The position numbers and the translations under genes are program-made. This document shows, piece by piece, positions 37,728 through 45,844 of a stretch of DNA of 48,385 nucleotides. The notes below the pieces were generated by a model. That model did no database searches. It was given only the letters and a program-made list of their open reading frames with translations, and was not told the origin of the DNA. Source of the DNA: Desulfocapsaceae bacterium (GTDB lineage Bacteria > Desulfobacterota > Desulfobulbia > Desulfobulbales > Desulfocapsaceae); assembly GCA_028697885.1 (NCBI GenBank), contig JAQVER010000018.1, positions 1 through 48,385 on the forward strand. Reading direction: 5' to 3'. Within the stretch, counting starts at the first letter, position 1; each line of letters opens with the position of its first letter.

Positions 37728-38555
37728 ATGCAGATAGCAGTTGCCAGCGGCAAAGGTGGAACAGGCAAGACCATTGTCTCAACCAGTCTGGTCATGTGTG
37801 CCCCAGGCCCAGTCCAGTACCTTGATTGTGATGTGGAAGAGCCCAATGGCCATATTTTCCTCAAGCCGGAGCTGGCCACCAGTGAACGGTGTACGGTCAT
37901 CATCCCGCAGATCCTGGAAGAAAAATGTACCTATTGCGGGAAATGCCGTGATATCTGCCGCTTTAATGCCATAACCCTTTTTGCCAATACCATCATGACC
38001 TTTCCCGAGATGTGTCACTCCTGCCTGGGTTGCTTTCGGGTCTGTCCGGAAGATGCCATTGTCCGGAGTGAGCGGGAGATCGGCATGCTGGAGTCCGGCA
38101 TGGCAGGCAATATCAGCTTTGTCCATGGCAGGATGCGGGTGGGAGAGGCCATGGCGGTTCCTCTGTTGAAGGCAGTGAAGAAAAAGGCAGACAAGGACGT
38201 GCTGGTCATCATTGATGCCCCTCCCGGTACCTCCTGTCCTTTTGTTGAGGCAATCTCCGATGCGGACTATGTCATCCTGGTCACTGAGCCCACTCCTTTC
38301 GGGCTCCACGACCTGAAGCTTGCCGCCGAAGTTCTCCGGAACTTTTCCAAGCCCAGTGGGGTGATCATCAACAGGGCAGATCTGGGGGACGCACAAGTTG
38401 AACAGTGGTGTCGGCAGGAGGATATTCCGGTTCTGCTCAAGATTCCCTTTGACCGAAAGGTTGCGGAAGGCTATGCCCGGGGCCAATGTCTGGTGGAGGT
38501 GCGTCCAGACCTTCGTCCTTCCCTGCAGGCCCTGATCGAGGAGATTTGTGCATGA
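37728..38555 (+). CDS. MinD/NBP35-type ATPase with inserted ferredoxin domain, first copy
   Basis: The 275-residue protein has a deviant Walker A ASGKGGTGKT near the N-terminus, two 4Fe-4S motifs at about 65-105 (CTYCGKCRDIC and CHSCLGCFRVCP) and VLVIIDAPPGTSCPF in the Walker B region. Such ATPases are typically found in pairs beside NifX/MTH1175-like proteins and are thought to assemble or move metal clusters. The stop overlaps the next start as ATGA. Confidence 0.88.
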   Translation: MQIAVASGKGGTGKTIVSTSLVMCAPGPVQYLDCDVEEPNGHIFLKPELATSERCTVIIPQILEEKCTYCGKCRDICRFNAITLFANTIMTFPEMCHSCLGCFRVCPEDAIVRSEREIGMLESGMAGNISFVHGRMRVGEAMAVPLLKAVKKKADKDVLVIIDAPPGTSCPFVEAISDADYVILVTEPTPFGLHDLKLAAEVLRNFSKPSGVIINRADLGDAQVEQWCRQEDIPVLLKIPFDRKVAEGYARGQCLVEVRPDLRPSLQALIEEICA

Positions 38556-39469
38556 AAGAAATTGTTATTTTAAGCGGTAAGGGCGGGACAGGTAAGACCA
38601 GCCTGGTAGGGTCTTTGGCCTATCTCGCGGAAAACAAGATTCTGGTGGACTGTGATGTTGATGCCGCTGATCTGCTTCTGCTGCTTGATCCCAAACCTCG
38701 CAGCAGCAATGAATTTCGTTCCGGCGTCAAGGCAAAAGTCATCAGCGATCAGTGTAGTGGCTGTGGAATCTGTGTGGATCTCTGCCAGTTTGAGGCCATT
38801 ACGCTGGACCTCGTTGGCCAGACGGCCCTGATGAACCCTTTGAGTTGTGAAGGCTGTGGCGTCTGTGCCCATTTCTGCCCGGAACAGGCCATTGTGCTCG
38901 AAGAAAATTACTGTGGAGACTGGTTCATCTCCGATACTGACTATGGCCCTCTGGTTCATGCCCAGCTCTTTGCCGGCGAAGAGAATTCAGGAAAACTGGT
39001 CTCCTTTATCAAACGGCAGGCCCGCGAGCTGGCAGAACAGACAGGGGTTGATCTGATTCTGATTGATGGCGCGCCAGGGATCGGTTGTCCGGTTATCGCC
39101 TCCCTCTCCAGTGTCGATATGGTCTTGGCCGTGACCGAACCAAGTCAGTCCGGCTGGCATGATCTGGAACGAGTTCTTGACCTGGCTCTTCATTTCAGGC
39201 TAGAATCTTTTGTCTGTATCAATAAATGGGATCTGCATCCGGCAATGGCCGCAGCGATAGAGGCAGCCTGTGTTGAACGTGGGGTTGAGGTTTTAGGTCG
39301 CATTCCCTTTGATCCCACAGTGATTGAGTGCCAGATCCAAGGCACTCCTGTAGTCTGCAATGAGCAAAGCCCAGCGGCTATGGCCATCAGGAAAATCTGG
39401 CAAACTTTGGGTGCAAGACAAATAAGCCTTTGTAAAGAAACAAGGGGCTTGGGAAACCAAAAAACATAA
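38552..39469 (+). CDS. MinD/NBP35-type ATPase with inserted ferredoxin domain, second copy
   Basis: A 305-residue protein from the ATG at 38552, which overlaps the stop of the first copy; a longer frame to 38486 is rejected. It has Walker A SGKGGTGKTS, ferredoxin motifs CSGCGICVDLC and CEGCGVCAHFCP, and LILIDGAPGIGCPV. It is clearly paralogous to its neighbour, and the two may form a heterodimer. The NifX-like gene product is the likely partner or cargo carrier. Confidence 0.9.
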   Translation: MKEIVILSGKGGTGKTSLVGSLAYLAENKILVDCDVDAADLLLLLDPKPRSSNEFRSGVKAKVISDQCSGCGICVDLCQFEAITLDLVGQTALMNPLSCEGCGVCAHFCPEQAIVLEENYCGDWFISDTDYGPLVHAQLFAGEENSGKLVSFIKRQARELAEQTGVDLILIDGAPGIGCPVIASLSSVDMVLAVTEPSQSGWHDLERVLDLALHFRLESFVCINKWDLHPAMAAAIEAACVERGVEVLGRIPFDPTVIECQIQGTPVVCNEQSPAAMAIRKIWQTLGARQISLCKETRGLGNQKT

Positions 39470-39588
39470 AAATGTAATGGGTATTTCTTTACGGCCCTTA
39501 AGTAAGGAATAGGGAAGGGCAAAAGAGAAAAGTGAAATCCAGAAACATATTAATATGTTAATAAAACAGAGGCTGCTAAGTCAACAGG

Positions 39589-39960
39589 AAATGGTATTAT
39601 GTCCCCGGATTTCCCGCACATTATTCCGAAAGTTAATCATCCGGGTATAGCGTCGATGCGCTTCACCGACAGCACGCGCGAGGCCCTCAGGTTTATCAGG
39701 GATTGCGATCAGGTGAACGTGATTTGTCATAAGACAGTAGGAGATAAAGCGTACGCCAAATTGTTCACCCTGTTGGCGGAGCAACTGTAGATATTCTCTT
39801 CTGTCGTCATCCTCGAAAAAAATATCCATCGAGCGTACACCACGTTGTATAACGTGATGTGGGTAACCTGGTACGACTATTCGTTTCATTCTCGCCATGG
39901 GGTAAGCATAGCAGGCAAAATGTTAAAATCAACAGGAAATAGTATTGTGTCCCCGGATTT
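39589..39960. mobile_element. Deletion derivative of the Y1-transposase element
   Basis: The right end (39937-39960) has the same GTGTCCCCGGATTT terminus as the full element at 41719-42458. From 39612 to 39962 it differs from that copy by only about two bases. The transposase 3' half and the left end are lost; instead, a second right-type end (39589-39612) abuts the break in direct orientation. Confidence 0.7.
39612..39898 (-). pseudogene. Truncated Y1 transposase, N-terminal 95 residues
   Basis: It codes for the first 95 residues of the transposase at 41737-42396 with a single difference (Gly/Ser at residue 11), and keeps the HxH metal site (NHVHLIA). The frame then runs into an element end and stops at 39581. 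The catalytic Tyr region is missing, so it should be inactive. Confidence 0.8.
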
Positions 39961-40078
39961 CCGAGCCGGTGGGGGGCCACTGCAACATAAGTGGGCATTA
40001 TGCGACATTGCCGGTACGAAGTTCGTTCTGGGTAGGGGCGAGGGCTGCCCGTCGTTTGTCGCTTTGCGATTGAAAAAA

Positions 40079-40585
40079 CTAATTTTTCAAGACCTGGCCC
40101 CTTCCTGGTTCTACCTGTGTGAAGTATGAATTTGCCAAGACTCCTGCAAGCATCAGCAATAATATCAAATTGAGAAAATCTTTATACAAAAACCACAAAA
40201 AAGTTATTGTATCCCCCTTGTTACGCATGACTTGTAAAGCAAAAAACTTGATCCGCAAAGTTTCGGCTATTGATCCGCCAGGGTGTTTAACGAAATCGTA
40301 AATTGCCGCCACCAGTGATATTGAAAAAAATATCCATGCTAAGACGCGCCAAGACTTCCACTTAAAAAAAACACCCCATGCGGAAATAACCCCAGGTGTC
40401 AAATAAGCAACTGTATACAACAACAATATTTTATGCGCCAAACACATATCGGTTGATACTGTGCTGTCGCATTCAGAAGACAAGACAACTCCTGTCAAAG
40501 AAAATGCAGAGTGAATATATGGGACGCAAATAAAGATAATGATCCAGCCTGTTATGCAGGTTCGGTTTATTAATGGAACTTTCAT
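40079..40585 (-). CDS. Small membrane protein, candidate immunity to the adjacent Rhs tip
   Basis: The 168-residue protein has about four membrane helices (about 12-30, 52-72, 82-100, 135-155). Its start codon directly abuts the stop of the Rhs C-terminal frame, the usual position of an immunity gene. The DNA is AT-richer than the Rhs core, as in other tip-immunity modules. I do not recognise the family. A membrane immunity protein would suit a toxin acting at the inner membrane. Confidence 0.6.
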   Translation of the reverse strand: MKVPLINRTCITGWIIIFICVPYIHSAFSLTGVVLSSECDSTVSTDMCLAHKILLLYTVAYLTPGVISAWGVFFKWKSWRVLAWIFFSISLVAAIYDFVKHPGGSIAETLRIKFFALQVMRNKGDTITFLWFLYKDFLNLILLLMLAGVLANSYFTQVEPGRGQVLKN

Positions 40586-41680
40586 CTAGTTATCACAATT
40601 TGGTGGGGGACATTTTTTGAGCTTTTCCTTGCAGGTCTCTATGCACTGCATTAAAATTCCAGACCCTAACAACGAATCTTTTCCTGTTGCTTGCATAACA
40701 CATTCTGTAATTATTTGATCATCCCCTGGCTGTTTCCTGCACAAATTAGAGGCGCATTTATTTCCTCTTGCCGTACCAATAATTTTTTCAGCAGTATCAG
40801 GAATTAAATCATCCCAGATACTACCTAATAAACCGCCTGTCAGCCCACTCTTATCAGGGATATTCACCGGATTCCCTGAAACATAAGCATACAGATTCAA
40901 CCCACCCCGCAACCCAATCGGATCAGCGGAAATGTACCTTCCCACCTCCGGATCATAAAACCTATTCCAGTTGTAATGCAACCCCGTCTCCGCATCGTAA
41001 TACTGGCCCGGAAACCGCAAGTTGTTGGCCACGGTAGCAGTCGTGATCTGGGCCTTCCCAAAGGGCAGATAGGCGGCCTGCCAGACCACGGCACCGCTTA
41101 CGGTGACCAGCTGCTGCGGGGTGCCGAGGTGGTCGTTGATAAAATAATAGGTGCCGGGGTTGGTCTGATATTCCTTCAGGACCATCGGCTCCCCATCCAG
41201 ATAAATATACTCCCTCAGTACGGTTCCGTCTACCAGCGTCTCGGCGATGAGCTGGTTGTTGAGGTCGTAGAGATAGTGAGTGGTGGTTGCGCCCACGGTC
41301 TTGCGGATGCGGCGGTTGCTGCTGTCGTAGCCGTAGGTGGCCACGGTTGCACTTTGTTTTTCCACCTGGATGATCCGGTTCAGGCCGTCGTAGGTAAAGG
41401 TGAAGGTCCCGTCTGTGATCATGTTGCCATTGGCGTCATAGGTCGGGGTCTTCGGGGTGGTGCCGGTGGTTCCGGTCAGCTGGTTGTTGGCGGGGTTGTA
41501 GCTGTAATTGCTCGCCTCGTCACTGGTGGTCGGGGACTGGATTCCGGCAATCCCGGTCACATGGCCTGCGGCGTCACGGGTATAGGTGTAATCAAAGCTC
41601 CCGGCCTTGATCCGGGCGACATTGTAGCGTTGATCGTAATTTCTGGTCAGATTGACTGAGCCCAGGGTGGCAGCCTTCAA
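40586..41680 (-). pseudogene. 5'-truncated Rhs C-terminal cassette with Cys-rich tip
   Basis: The frame codes for the last Rhs/YD repeats, the core-end PxGL boundary (RFYDPEVGRYISADPIGL at about 240-260) and a variable tip of about 85 residues with eight or so Cys (ending CPPPNCDN). The open frame enters from the transposon end at 41719 without an ATG; a TTG at 41680 is the only plausible start. It is thus an orphan Rhs-CT. The tip is unrecognised and may be a toxin or a fragment. A membrane protein gene follows at once. Confidence 0.72.
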
Positions 41681-41718
41681 CGGCCCGAAAGGAAGATGGG
41701 AGGCTGTTGAGACAAGCG

Positions 41719-42458
41719 AAATCCGGGGACATAATACTATTTAATACTGGGTCGACCAGGTGATTTAGGTCGGGCATCTGTGCCGGTAATTTTCTCCACT
41801 GTAGTAAAGAAACTTTCAGGGCCTAAGGGGCGTCCTGTCCGGCTTTTTTCCCGAAGCTGGTCGGTGTAGTCAGATTCAGTGCGTAGAAATTGTTTCCAAT
41901 CGGTTATTTCAGATAACAGGCTCGATTCTGTCACCAGAGGATCATGATCAATAACACCGGAATGGATAGCAGCACTTGACCAGGGATAGTCCCATGCCTG
42001 CGGAACCATTTTAGCCCGCACCGGATTCCGCTCTACATACCGCACCGCGGCCAGAAGATACTCGCCGGTACACACCGGACAAGAGGAAAAACGACCCTGA
42101 AATAAATATCCCCGCACATTATTCCGAAAGTTAATCATCCGGGTATAGCGTCGATGCGCTTCACCGACAGCACGCGCGAGGCCCTCAGGTTTATCAGGGA
42201 TTGCGATCAGGTGAACGTGATTTGTCATAAGACAGTAGGAGATAAAGCGTACGCCAAATTGTTCACCCTGTTGGCGGAGCAACTGTAGATATTCTCTTCT
42301 GTCGTCATCCTCGAAAAAAATATCCATCGAGCGTACACCACGTTGTATAACGTGATGTGGGTAACTTGGTACGACTATTCGTTTCATTCTCGCCATGGGG
42401 TAAGGATAGCAGGCAAAATGTTAAAATCAACAGGAAATAGTATTGTGTCCCCGGATTT
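41719..42458 (-). mobile_element. Full Y1-transposase (RAYT/IS200-like) element with inverted ends
   Basis: The 740-bp element is bounded by 24-bp ends that are inverted copies with one mismatch (41719-41742, 42435-42458; outer bases AAATCCGGGGACA). It encodes a complete transposase. One deletion derivative (39589-39960) and one end fragment (43604-43735) are present in the same island. Confidence 0.72.
41737..42396 (-). CDS. REP-associated/IS200-like Y1 transposase
   Basis: The 219-residue protein has the HUH metal site NHVHLIA (about 58-64), YTRMINFRNNVRG and the RNPVRAKMV motif near 120-130, as in REP-associated tyrosine transposases; the catalytic Tyr is in the EYLLAAVRYVE region. It cuts single-stranded DNA at hairpin ends in this superfamily. 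The frame is complete and could be active. Confidence 0.85.
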   Translation of the reverse strand: MARMKRIVVPSYPHHVIQRGVRSMDIFFEDDDRREYLQLLRQQGEQFGVRFISYCLMTNHVHLIAIPDKPEGLARAVGEAHRRYTRMINFRNNVRGYLFQGRFSSCPVCTGEYLLAAVRYVERNPVRAKMVPQAWDYPWSSAAIHSGVIDHDPLVTESSLLSEITDWKQFLRTESDYTDQLREKSRTGRPLGPESFFTTVEKITGTDARPKSPGRPSIK

Positions 42459-42497
42459 CCTTACTACTCTACCCTTGTTTTGAGCCGAGACAACCTA

Positions 42498-42977
42498 TCA
42501 CGGACGACCAATATCATCAGTATTAATAGGAGGACATTCGGGTTGGTTGGTACTATATTTTTTTTCAACATCATTCACCATCCAAAAAATAGCACCTTTA
42601 CATGGGAAGCTAACAATATCCTTAACATTTTGATATGTTACCGAGTAGTATTGGGGAGAAAAATTATAATTCCCTTGGCGTTTAATCACTTCTTTAGTGA
42701 CTTCATGCCATTCAGCATTTGTTACAATATTGATTAACTCTGTCCTTTCAGGTTTAGGCCCTCTTACAACAAATCGGGCTTTATTAGATGAATAGAGAAA
42801 TACTGATACAGTAACATCATCTCTCGTATACCCCTCTGGAATTTTTAGCCATATTGGAAGGCGTGAATCATTTGCTAAAAGAAAATTTGACTCAACGAAT
42901 CCATCCATAGGGTTACAAGAGCATAGAAAATTAAAAGATACCAATATCAGAGCTAATAAAAGATGCTGCTTGTTCAT
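42498..42977 (-). CDS. Lipoprotein, candidate immunity to the PLA2-like Rhs tip
   Basis: A 159-residue protein from the ATG at 42977, 4 bp after the Rhs-PLA2 stop; an upstream in-frame start at 43070 would overlap the Rhs gene and is rejected. The signal peptide (LLLALILVSFNFLCSC) ends in a lipobox with Cys21. The mature part is mainly beta-like with one further Cys pair (FPCKG, PECPP). Envelope lipoproteins are common immunity proteins against phospholipase effectors. Confidence 0.68.
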   Translation of the reverse strand: MNKQHLLLALILVSFNFLCSCNPMDGFVESNFLLANDSRLPIWLKIPEGYTRDDVTVSVFLYSSNKARFVVRGPKPERTELINIVTNAEWHEVTKEVIKRQGNYNFSPQYYSVTYQNVKDIVSFPCKGAIFWMVNDVEKKYSTNQPECPPINTDDIGRP

Positions 42978-42981
42978 GGCA

Positions 42982-43617
42982 TTAGTTACACTCACAATCA
43001 TCATAATTAAGCTTAGCCTCTGAAATACACTTAACAGCTTCTCTGTTACACTTTTGGCATGCTGGAACAATTGGAAAAGCAGAAAAAGTACCTATCCAAG
43101 AGGACCAATTACACCCATTTTTGGAATAACAATCATCATGCTTTTTACAACAATTTTTATAACATTTATTATTGTTTAACTCACCCATAGGCCAAGAACA
43201 GATATCATCTTGCCTATCAAAACCAGGCCGAAAATTACCATTCCATGGTTTAAGCGGTGTTGATGATGGTGGCGCCCCCATAGGAAATTCCCAATAATTT
43301 CGGTCTGGATCAATATAAGCCAACCCCCATGGGTCTACCGCATTTACCGGATTCCCCGCAACATACGCATACAGATTCATCCCCCCATCAAGCCCAATCG
43401 GATCAGCGGAGATGTATCTCCCAACCTCCGGATCATAAAACCTGTTCCAATTATAATGCAACCCCGTCTCCGCATCAAAATACTGGCCAGCAAACCGCAG
43501 GTTATTGGCCACGGTCGCAGTTGCAATCTGGGCCTTGCCAAAAGGCAGATAGGCGGCCTGCCAGACCACGGCTCCAGCGGCGGTCACCAGCTGCTGCGCA
43601 AAGAAATCTGGGGACAT
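42982..43617 (-). CDS. Rhs C-terminal cassette with phospholipase-A2-like tip
   Basis: The 211-residue frame has the Rhs core end (about 10-95, FYDPEVGRYISADPIGL) and a tip of about 110 residues. The tip contains CCKKHDDCY (Cys146, Cys147, His150, Asp151, Cys153), the His-Asp active-site motif of secreted phospholipase A2, with further Cys for disulfides. The ATG lies in a transposon end (43604-43627), which replaces the N-terminal Rhs shell. Without a shell or signal it may be silent, or serve as a swap cassette. Confidence 0.78.
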   Translation of the reverse strand: MSPDFFAQQLVTAAGAVVWQAAYLPFGKAQIATATVANNLRFAGQYFDAETGLHYNWNRFYDPEVGRYISADPIGLDGGMNLYAYVAGNPVNAVDPWGLAYIDPDRNYWEFPMGAPPSSTPLKPWNGNFRPGFDRQDDICSWPMGELNNNKCYKNCCKKHDDCYSKNGCNWSSWIGTFSAFPIVPACQKCNREAVKCISEAKLNYDDCECN

Positions 43618-43735
43618 AATACTATTTTATGCTGGGTCGACCAGGTGATTTAGATCGGGCATCTGTCCCGGTAATCTTCTCTACTGTGGTAAAAAAACAT
43701 CAGGGTTGAAGGGGCGTCCTGTCCGACTTTTTTTT
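43604..43735 (-). mobile_element. Left-end remnant of the Y1-transposase element
   Basis: This stretch matches the left end and transposase 3' end of the full copy (from 41719) but with several changes and stops after about 130 bp. The transposase reading frame is broken. It supplies the start codon for the PLA2-type Rhs cassette. Confidence 0.65.
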
Positions 43736-44146
43736 CATTTAGCTGAATACTACGCTTACTTCTTAAAAACCTATAAAAGTTGTACTTCAATTTAGAATCA
43801 GCGGGTTCTAGGAGATTATCAGCTTCTTTTGACTTGGAGTCAAGCTTGAAAATCTGGTGTTGATCGGGGGCACTTTCGTGGTTGGTACCGATTTTCTGTT
43901 TACTAAATATCTTTAGCCACTTTACTTCGGAGAATCATAATGATTTTTGAGAATACATTGAATGTTGGGGATTTTGTCGAGTTGTAGATCGCTGTGAGGC
44001 TGGTTAGCTCAAAGTGGAACTTGAGCCGCAAGACATGATCGAGTAAACTGAAAAATATGGTGCGGGATTAATGGGCTTGGCTTACGTTTCGTGGCAGCCC
44101 TCTGTTCCTGTTCACTCTTTTCTCTTTACCCTCAAATTTTCTTATT
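43736..44146. other. Gap before fumarase, no gene recognised
   Basis: About 410 bp without a convincing frame, between the island and the fumarase gene. It may contain the fumarase promoter, but no strong -35/-10 pair was found. The fumarase start has no obvious ribosome site. Confidence 0.4.
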
Positions 44147-45664
44147 ATGACTATCATCAATCCAGAAGACTTTATCAGCTCCATCGCCGACAGTCTGCAG
44201 TCTATCTCTTATGCTCATCCCCGCGATTTTATTCAGGCCATGGCCCGCGCCTATGAAAAAGAGCAGAATCCGGCAGCCAAAGACGCTATCGCCCAAATCC
44301 TGATCAACTCCCGGATGGCAGCCATTGGCCAGCGTCCGATCTGTCAGGACACCGGCATTGTCACCGTCTTTCTGAAGGTTGGTATGCAGTGCCGCTTTGA
44401 TACGGATCGGAGTATGCAGGAGCTGGTGGATGAAGGAGTGCGCCGGGCCTGGCTTAATCCGGAAAACCCCCTGCGCGCCTCAGTGCTTGCCGATCCGGCA
44501 GGAAAAAGGAAAAACACCGGAGACAATACCCCGGCAGTCATTTACACCGAACTTGTTCCCGGCAGCGTTGTTGACATCCGCATTGCGGCCAAGGGTGGCG
44601 GTTCTGAGAATAAGAGTAAGTTTGTGACCCTGAATCCAGGCGATTCCATCGTGGACTGGGTGGTGAAGACCGTGCCGACCATGGGAGCCGGCTGGTGTCC
44701 TCCGGGAATCCTGGGAATCGGTATTGGTGGGACGGTTGACCGGGCTATGGTGCTGGCCAAGGAATCATTGTTGGAACCCATTGACATTCAGGAACTGATC
44801 GAACGCGGGCCAGTGAGCCGTATAGAAGAGTTGCGCCTGGAAATTTATGAGGCAGTCAATAACTTAGGCATCGGCGCTCAGGGCCTGGGCGGACTGACCA
44901 CGGCACTTGATGTCAAGATCAAGGATTGCCCCACCCACGCAGCTTCCCTGCCGGTGGGCATGATCCCCAACTGTGTTGCTACCCGTCACATCCACTTTAT
45001 TCTCGACGGCAGCGGCCCGGCTCATTTTGAACCGCCGCATCTGGAGGACTGGCCGCAGATTAAATGGGAAATGGGGCCAGAGGTGAAACGGGTACAGCTT
45101 GATACTCTCAGTCGTGAGGAAATCGCCGGCTGGCGGATTGGTGAGACCCTGCTCCTGAATGGAACCATCCTCACAGGTCGGGACGCAGCCCATGGCCGCA
45201 TCCAGCAGTTGCTGGCCCAGGGGGAGCCGTTGCCAGCCGGGGTGGACTTTAAAGGGAAATTTATCTACTACGTCGGGCCTGTCGATCCGGTCGGTGACGA
45301 AATTGTCGGCCCTGCCGGTCCTACCACCGCCACCCGCATGGATAAATATACCGAGATGATGCTGTCCCAGACCGGCCTGCTGGGCATGATCGGCAAATCA
45401 GAACGGGGTGATGTCGCTATTGAATCCATTAAAAAACATGGCGCGGTCTATCTGATGGCCGTGGGGGGGGCGGCCTATCTGGTCTCCAAGGCGATCAAGA
45501 AATCACGGGTGGTGGCCTTTGCCGATCTGGGTATGGAGGCTATTTACGAGTTTGAGGTGGAAGATATGCCGGTGACCGTCGCCGTGGACAGCAGGGGGGA
45601 GTCCGTGCATAAGAGTGGGCCGGCGCTGTGGCAGCAAAAAATAAGGGATTACAGAAAAAAATAG
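44147..45664 (+). CDS. Class I iron-sulfur fumarate hydratase
   Basis: The 505-residue protein joins the alpha and beta parts of class I fumarase. Cys66 (ICQDTGIV), Cys184 (GAGWCPPGIL) and Cys276 (IPNCVATRH) match the three ligands of the 4Fe-4S cluster. The C-terminal part has YYVGPVDPVGDEIVGPAGPTT and TRMDKYTEMML. It interconverts fumarate and malate in the cytoplasm and is oxygen-sensitive, as suits an anaerobe. It stands alone on the plus strand. Confidence 0.95.
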   Translation: MTIINPEDFISSIADSLQSISYAHPRDFIQAMARAYEKEQNPAAKDAIAQILINSRMAAIGQRPICQDTGIVTVFLKVGMQCRFDTDRSMQELVDEGVRRAWLNPENPLRASVLADPAGKRKNTGDNTPAVIYTELVPGSVVDIRIAAKGGGSENKSKFVTLNPGDSIVDWVVKTVPTMGAGWCPPGILGIGIGGTVDRAMVLAKESLLEPIDIQELIERGPVSRIEELRLEIYEAVNNLGIGAQGLGGLTTALDVKIKDCPTHAASLPVGMIPNCVATRHIHFILDGSGPAHFEPPHLEDWPQIKWEMGPEVKRVQLDTLSREEIAGWRIGETLLLNGTILTGRDAAHGRIQQLLAQGEPLPAGVDFKGKFIYYVGPVDPVGDEIVGPAGPTTATRMDKYTEMMLSQTGLLGMIGKSERGDVAIESIKKHGAVYLMAVGGAAYLVSKAIKKSRVVAFADLGMEAIYEFEVEDMPVTVAVDSRGESVHKSGPALWQQKIRDYRKK

Positions 45665-45763
45665 CCGGAAGCGCCTTCAGAGCGCCTTCAGGAACAAAGT
45701 GTGAACGCTGGTTGACGGCCTGTCATGTCCTCAGGGCATATTCAAGGTGGCAAGCGCATACGA

Positions 45764-45799
45764 AATCCGGAGCCTCGTTTTATGGAGAAGCTCCGGATT
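45764..45799. repeat. Perfect 10-bp inverted repeat after fumarase
   Basis: AATCCGGAGC (45764-45773) pairs with GCTCCGGATT (45790-45799). There is no T-run, so it is not a standard intrinsic terminator. It lies between the convergent fumarase and peroxidase genes. A direct repeat AGCGCCTTCAG occurs twice in tandem just after the fumarase stop. Confidence 0.5.
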
Positions 45800-45844
45800 G
45801 ACAGTTGGGCATCTTAAAAACTTTGGCCTTTTCTATCCTTACAG

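Noticed and set aside
39135-44146. CRISPR array or tRNA-bounded integrative element around the Rhs island
   Set aside because: The repeats are few transposon ends, not regular spacers, and no tRNA, integrase or attachment repeat was found.
45764-45799. Intrinsic terminator of fumarase
   Set aside because: The stem is perfect, but neither side has the T-run needed for rho-independent termination.
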